Assembly: GCF_000821085.1 (NCBI RefSeq)
Contig: NZ_CCXR01000001.1
Location: forward strand, 4,113,001-4,177,000
Origin: Bacillus sp. B-jedd
Lineage (GTDB): Bacteria; Bacillota; Bacilli; Bacillales; Cytobacillaceae
Direction of reading: 5' to 3'
DNA length: 64,000 nt
Shown: positions 60,242 to 64,000 of the stretch, in pieces
Layout: every line of letters begins with the position of its first letter
Position numbering within the stretch: position 1 is the stretch's first letter
Notes under the pieces: model-generated
Seen by the model: the letters and a program-made list of their open reading frames with translations, nothing else
What the model was told of the DNA's origin: nothing
Database searches by the model: none
Translations under genes and position numbers: made by a program

Positions 60242-61498
60242 ATGGTTGGAGCCAAAATTTTTAACATTGTTTTGTTTTTCGCCGGACTTGCAGTCGCTTT
60301 CCATGCGAATAGCTTAGCGGTCGATTCAGGCCTTTTTGTGAAGGCCCTTGTTTTATTCTGGTTTTTTTCCGTGTTATATCATCACTTGCGCGTCCTGCAC
60401 AAGACAGGGAATACAACCACTGATTACGGGATTAGCTACAGCCTTTCCTTCGGTATTTTTGCCGGTCCGCTTGGCTTATTCATTTTTGAAACGATATACC
60501 GATTTACGATTTACTTTAATAAGAAGCGCACGAAGACTGATGATCCCGATGAATTCACTGATACATTTTATAATGTCGGTTCCTTTGCGCTGACCTATTC
60601 GGCTGCGTATTACCTGTACAACATTCTGAGTCCGGTGATCGAACCGCTTCCCTTCGGGTATTGGTTTTTAATGATGATCCTTGTAGGCGTTACATCGCTC
60701 ATCATTGATTTTCTTTTGATTACTGTTTTTCTCATGACCGGCGATATTAATACAACCCGCGCCGCAATCGATTTTATTAAAAGCAGAAGCATCCTTGATA
60801 TGGGCAAGACGGCATTTACAAATGGACTATTACTATTATTCCTGCATGAAGGTGAATGGGGGGCGCTATTTGCTCTTTTCTTTCTCAATTATCTTGTCAG
60901 CCGCTCCTTTTACTCGAAATCCCAAAGCATCCAGAACAAATTTGAACGGGATAAATTCGAGCAAATGGCCTATACCGACTTTCTGACCGGCGTAAATAAC
61001 CGTGCTTTTATGGACAAAAGAATGGCTGAATTGGACAAGACCGGGGATTATATCGGGATTGTCGTGGCTGATATTGATAATTTCAAGAGAATTAACGATA
61101 GTTACAATCATTCGGTAGGCGACCAGGTCATCCGGCATTTTGCCAGTACACTTAAGAGCTTCCTAAATACGAATGATAATCTGTTTCGTAGCGGGGGCGA
61201 GGAGTTCACTTTATTCTTACGAAACAGAAATTACTCGCAATGCATGGATCTAGTTGAAAGGATCCTGTATGAAGTGGAGGAAAGTAGCGTTGAAGTAGAG
61301 TTTGGGTCCGGTAAAGCCCACATATCGTACACCTCATCATTCGGCCTCTACTTTTACAGAATCAATGACAAGGTCTCGATGGAGAAAGGCTATATACAGG
61401 CGGACCAATTGCTGCTCAAGTCTAAACAGCACGGCCGTAATCGGATCACAGCCGTCGATGGCAGCGTAAAGGCTGGCAATTCCGCTGTTCCTATTTAG
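60242..61498 (+). CDS. Membrane-bound GGDEF diguanylate cyclase
   Basis: 418 residues from ATG 60242, 10 nt after AAAGGGG. Seen: six or so N-terminal helices (to about residue 225) and a GGDEF domain (YTDFLTGVNNRAFMDKRMAEL, VADIDNFKRINDSYNHSVGDQVI, FRSGGEEFTLFL). The active GGEEF motif is intact, but the inhibitory-site Arg-x-x-Asp five residues upstream reads NTND, so product inhibition is likely lost. Known: makes c-di-GMP from two GTP, controlling motility and surface attachment. There is a secreted surface region in the window, but no link is shown. Confidence 0.92.
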   Translation: MVGAKIFNIVLFFAGLAVAFHANSLAVDSGLFVKALVLFWFFSVLYHHLRVLHKTGNTTTDYGISYSLSFGIFAGPLGLFIFETIYRFTIYFNKKRTKTDDPDEFTDTFYNVGSFALTYSAAYYLYNILSPVIEPLPFGYWFLMMILVGVTSLIIDFLLITVFLMTGDINTTRAAIDFIKSRSILDMGKTAFTNGLLLLFLHEGEWGALFALFFLNYLVSRSFYSKSQSIQNKFERDKFEQMAYTDFLTGVNNRAFMDKRMAELDKTGDYIGIVVADIDNFKRINDSYNHSVGDQVIRHFASTLKSFLNTNDNLFRSGGEEFTLFLRNRNYSQCMDLVERILYEVEESSVEVEFGSGKAHISYTSSFGLYFYRINDKVSMEKGYIQADQLLLKSKQHGRNRITAVDGSVKAGNSAVPI

Positions 61499-61506
61499 CA
61501 AACGCG

Positions 61507-61540
61507 AAAAGCTGGTTCCATGTTGGAATCAGCTTTTTTG
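61507..61540. terminator. Terminator after the GGDEF gene
   Basis: AAAAGCTGGTTCCA pairs with TGGAATCAGCTTTT with one mismatch, followed by more T. Confidence 0.85.
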
Positions 61541-61567
61541 CTTTTTTGTGCGATAAGGATGTTTGCC

Positions 61568-62926
61568 TCATCCTTCCATCGCTATTTCCTTTAATGCTTC
61601 GATAATGGTGTCGATCAGCTTGCCATACATCATATGATCATCCAGCCAGAGAGGGGTCCGCAGCTCTTGCAGTGTGTTGCCTTCAAAAACATAAATATCG
61701 CCTTTCTCATCAAGCCCCATATCAAAGCCAAAATCGACAAATGGGCCGCATGCGCCTTCAAGATGCTTGGCAAGGGCAATGCCGAGCGATTTCATTTCCT
61801 CTATTTTTTCGGCTATCTCTTCCGGTTGATAATTGAATTGCAGCTTCAGCATATCGTCAGCATACCTGCCATTGACCTCTTTATTCGACTGGATGGAAAT
61901 GCCCCCTTGTTCCCCTAGCCAGCCAATAATCGGCTCAACCTTCCACGTTTTCCCCTGCTCTTTCACCGCAATAACCCGATAATCAATCTTTCTGTCATCA
62001 TGGGTTTTCAGATTGATCGCTTGCTGGAGAATATGATTCTTCTCGCATGAGGCGAGCAACGCGTTCATTTGCTTCGGCGTATAGGTGAAAACCTTGTCCG
62101 TAAAGTTTTTTCTTGCAAGATATTTCCCATTTTCCCGCCAAATCAAATGCATGCCTGCCCCGCCGCCCTGATTGATCGGTTTCAGAAAGACGCTACCATA
62201 CTTCGCGAGCATCTTATCGAGATTTCCTTTGGTGATTACGTTTGATGTTTCCGGCAGATGCCTTCTAAAAGCCGGCACTTCATTCACAATGGAAAAAAAC
62301 TTCCACTTATAATAGCAAGGCGGATTGAACAGCCGGCTGCCAAATGTATTTTTGAGTACCTTTGATGATTTTATTTTCCGATAAAAAACAGCCGGAAATG
62401 GGAAGTCAGATTTTTTCCATGACATCGACTCAAAATCAAAAGCAAAGCCCTCTATTTCACTGGACTTATAGTCAATCTGATCTTCAGCGGCAAAGAATAA
62501 CAAACCGCCCATCTTCCTTATAGACTGTGCGTAGGGAAGATACAAGTCAGGATTATCCTGCAGATCGCCCGCCATTTTTTTCCCGCTTTGCCGGTATAGC
62601 ATGCCAATTACAGGACCTATGACAAGCAAGTCCTTCACCAGCCGAACATGATATGGAGCCCACAGCGCAATCCTTAATCGCTCGACCACCCTATTGGACA
62701 AAAGAAAAACATTTTCGCCAGCCTCTTTATTCAGAATTACCGTTACCTTCACTTTCCGCATTCCATATGATACGAAAATTTCCTGGTCCATTGTGAGCCC
62801 GGCTTTTCTGGCCGTCCTTTTATTCATGAGAATCACATGGGCCGGGATATCCGCGTCCGATGATATCCGAAATGGCATTCCCACTCTTCCGCTCGATCCT
62901 TTTTTCCGCAGTTCATTCACCCCCAT
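61568..62926 (-). CDS. YheC/YheD-family ATP-grasp protein
   Basis: 452 residues from ATG 62926; no clear ribosome binding site, and TTG 62953 is an alternative. Seen: an N-terminal domain (FRISSDADIPAHVILMNKRTA), then the ATP-grasp core (VFLKPINQGGGAGMHLIW, DYRVIAVKEQG, GPFVDFGFDMGLDEKGDIYVFEGNTLQE). Known: YheC and YheD of B. subtilis are spore-coat-associated proteins of the ATP-grasp fold, which ligates a carboxylate to an amine. The substrate is unknown. It overlaps the end of the SET-domain gene by 14 bp, so the two are probably co-translated. Confidence 0.88.
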   Translation of the reverse strand: MGVNELRKKGSSGRVGMPFRISSDADIPAHVILMNKRTARKAGLTMDQEIFVSYGMRKVKVTVILNKEAGENVFLLSNRVVERLRIALWAPYHVRLVKDLLVIGPVIGMLYRQSGKKMAGDLQDNPDLYLPYAQSIRKMGGLLFFAAEDQIDYKSSEIEGFAFDFESMSWKKSDFPFPAVFYRKIKSSKVLKNTFGSRLFNPPCYYKWKFFSIVNEVPAFRRHLPETSNVITKGNLDKMLAKYGSVFLKPINQGGGAGMHLIWRENGKYLARKNFTDKVFTYTPKQMNALLASCEKNHILQQAINLKTHDDRKIDYRVIAVKEQGKTWKVEPIIGWLGEQGGISIQSNKEVNGRYADDMLKLQFNYQPEEIAEKIEEMKSLGIALAKHLEGACGPFVDFGFDMGLDEKGDIYVFEGNTLQELRTPLWLDDHMMYGKLIDTIIEALKEIAMEG

Positions 62927-63503
62927 AGTACAAGGCCAAAACAGAATCGACAACCCTATTTTCCTTCACAGCCACCCTGATCCTTTTCCTGCATTCCTTT
63001 GGAATAAAAAGATCCAAAGGCTGGCTGACCTGCTCAAAAGCTTTAAACGCATCAAGGATTTTGGCATCCCATTCCGGGTAGTACTTAATGAGGTCAGCTT
63101 TGGATACGCTGGTCCGCTCCGACCCTTCCTCGGGGCGGCAAAGAAAAGGTTCATCCAGGTTGAAGAGCCCGTATTCATTCGTCAGTTGTTCGCCTGCATG
63201 AATATCCCTGACCGCAATGTCAAAACCGTATGGGGTCGTGAAGCAATTGGCATGGAAGCTGTGATTCACATACTTTCCATGGTCCCACGAAAGGATGTAT
63301 CTCCCTTCCTGATCCCGATACGTATATTTTTCAAACGGAGCACTGCGAAGGGGGTCAAGAGAATTTAAATATGAGGGCTCGAAAATTTGATCAAGGCTGT
63401 CAAGGGCCAGTGTAACCGTTCCTTTAGGAATTAATTTCGTCGCAAAAACCCCCAGCCCTATTTCTTCGTCCACTACCCTCAGCTCTGTATCCGGATGAAT
63501 CAA
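62913..63503 (-). CDS. SET-domain protein (putative lysine methyltransferase)
   Basis: 196 residues from TTG 63503, 8 nt after GGGAGC. Seen: SET motifs GLGVFATKLIPKGTV, DHGKYVNHSFHANCF (the NHS of the SAM-binding pseudoknot) and AGEQLTNEYGLFNL (the catalytic Tyr). The post-SET Cys region is reduced. Known: SET enzymes methylate lysines using SAM; in bacteria they are rarer and their targets poorly known. It lies between two YheC/YheD ATP-grasp genes, overlapping the second, which suggests a common process. Confidence 0.85.
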   Translation of the reverse strand: MIHPDTELRVVDEEIGLGVFATKLIPKGTVTLALDSLDQIFEPSYLNSLDPLRSAPFEKYTYRDQEGRYILSWDHGKYVNHSFHANCFTTPYGFDIAVRDIHAGEQLTNEYGLFNLDEPFLCRPEEGSERTSVSKADLIKYYPEWDAKILDAFKAFEQVSQPLDLFIPKECRKRIRVAVKENRVVDSVLALYYGGE

Positions 63504-63572
63504 TGCAACTTGCTCCCTTCAGCTTTTACTTACACATTCTATGCACACACAGCGTTTATTGATAAGGAAAGT

Positions 63573-64000
63573 TCAATCTAACCTATGTCCTTCATCCTGG
63601 ATCCCAAAGCCTGCCAGATAATATGAATACTCAAACAAGAGATTGATAGATCGGACTGCCTCCTCTTCCATTCCCGGATACCTGAAGATGCTCCGGCCCG
63701 GTTTTGAATTTGCTTCAAACATCCATACTCCCCCATCTTGGTCAATCCCTATATCAAGTCCGAGTTCACCAACAGGTTTTCCGATTTCCGCCTCAATTGC
63801 CTGCGCAAGAGTGACGGCTGCAGACTCCATTTTTCTCCTGAACTCTTCCGACCGTTCTCCAAACACGAGGTCGAGAATATCTCCACACCTATATACCTGC
63901 CCGCCTAGACGGACATGGGTTGTGACACTTTCCGAGCCAGCCGCCTTACCGGCAACACCGGATACAACCCAATTATTTCTAATATCTTTGTTGAGGTTCA
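63573..64000 (-). CDS. YheC/YheD-family ATP-grasp protein, C-terminal part (cut by window edge)
   Basis: The C-terminal 142 or so residues of an ATP-grasp protein; the 5' part is beyond the edge. Seen: NNWVVSGVAGKAAGSESVTT, VRLGGQVYRCGDIL, and the metal/ATP motif GKPVGELGLDIGIDQDGGVW followed by MFEANSKPGRSIF. The pattern is the end of YheC/YheD. It is a second, diverged member next to the one at 61568, 70 bp upstream of the SET gene, so the order is ATP-grasp - SET - ATP-grasp on one strand. Confidence 0.85.
   Translation of the reverse strand, partial: NLNKDIRNNWVVSGVAGKAAGSESVTTHVRLGGQVYRCGDILDLVFGERSEEFRRKMESAAVTLAQAIEAEIGKPVGELGLDIGIDQDGGVWMFEANSKPGRSIFRYPGMEEEAVRSINLLFEYSYYLAGFGIQDEGHRLD

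Overview
The window reads as chromosome of an endospore-forming Bacillaceae bacterium (Mesobacillus/Cytobacillus-like). Supporting signs are G-rich ribosome binding sites, many TTG/GTG starts, bacillithiol genes (bshB2 with yojF), pdxK, a NiaP transporter behind a NiaR-like box, YheC/YheD ATP-grasp proteins and SLH-anchored subtilases. The genus is inference. No rRNA, tRNA, prophage, insertion sequence or CRISPR array was seen.

1-6.3 kb (all minus): the start of a molybdo-oxidoreductase module, tatA - four-cluster Fe-S subunit - NrfD-type anchor (cut by the window edge). It is preceded by a near-consensus sigma-54 (-24/-12) promoter and three 13-bp upstream boxes. Just upstream lie its probable regulators: an exported solute-binding protein without a transporter, a histidine kinase and a sigma-54-activating response regulator.

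6.3-18.4 kb (all minus): one long formate dehydrogenase and molybdenum cofactor gene set, fdhD-fdhA-fdhB-fdhC-fdhE-mobA-moeA-moeA/PBP-moaE-moaD-moeB. fdhA has an in-frame TGA at the selenocysteine position, followed by a bacterial SECIS hairpin with a GGUCU loop and bulged U. An FNR/CRP-like palindrome sits exactly at -41.5 from a predicted fdhD promoter, so anaerobic control is likely.

18.9-31.7 kb: mixed housekeeping and accessory genes: pdxK, yojF-bshB2, a 51-bp tandem repeat array, an SRPBCC protein, an ABC exporter with its TetR regulator and twin operators, a PQQ-type sugar dehydrogenase lipoprotein, AlkD-like DNA repair, an acetyltransferase, small ORFs, a metallo-beta-lactamase-fold hydrolase, a Gly-rich protein, a tandem P-loop ATPase and an HD hydrolase.

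31.7-47.5 kb: a cell-surface and secretion region. It holds a 1009-residue Ig-like repeat protein, YbaK, an HELGH protein, a 52-bp repeat array, two tandem SLH-subtilases and a NarL-type two-component system. A related TAGTACTTTT/TACTACTTTA box occurs before both proteases and before a B12-binding-like radical SAM gene.

47.6-64 kb: nutrient transport and other genes: a polar amino acid ABC importer, niaP, the livJHMGF branched-chain amino acid operon with a CodY-like box, pepT, a YhaQ/YhaP-like ABC exporter, an alkyltransferase-like protein, a diguanylate cyclase, and a cluster of YheC/YheD ATP-grasp genes with a SET-domain gene between them.
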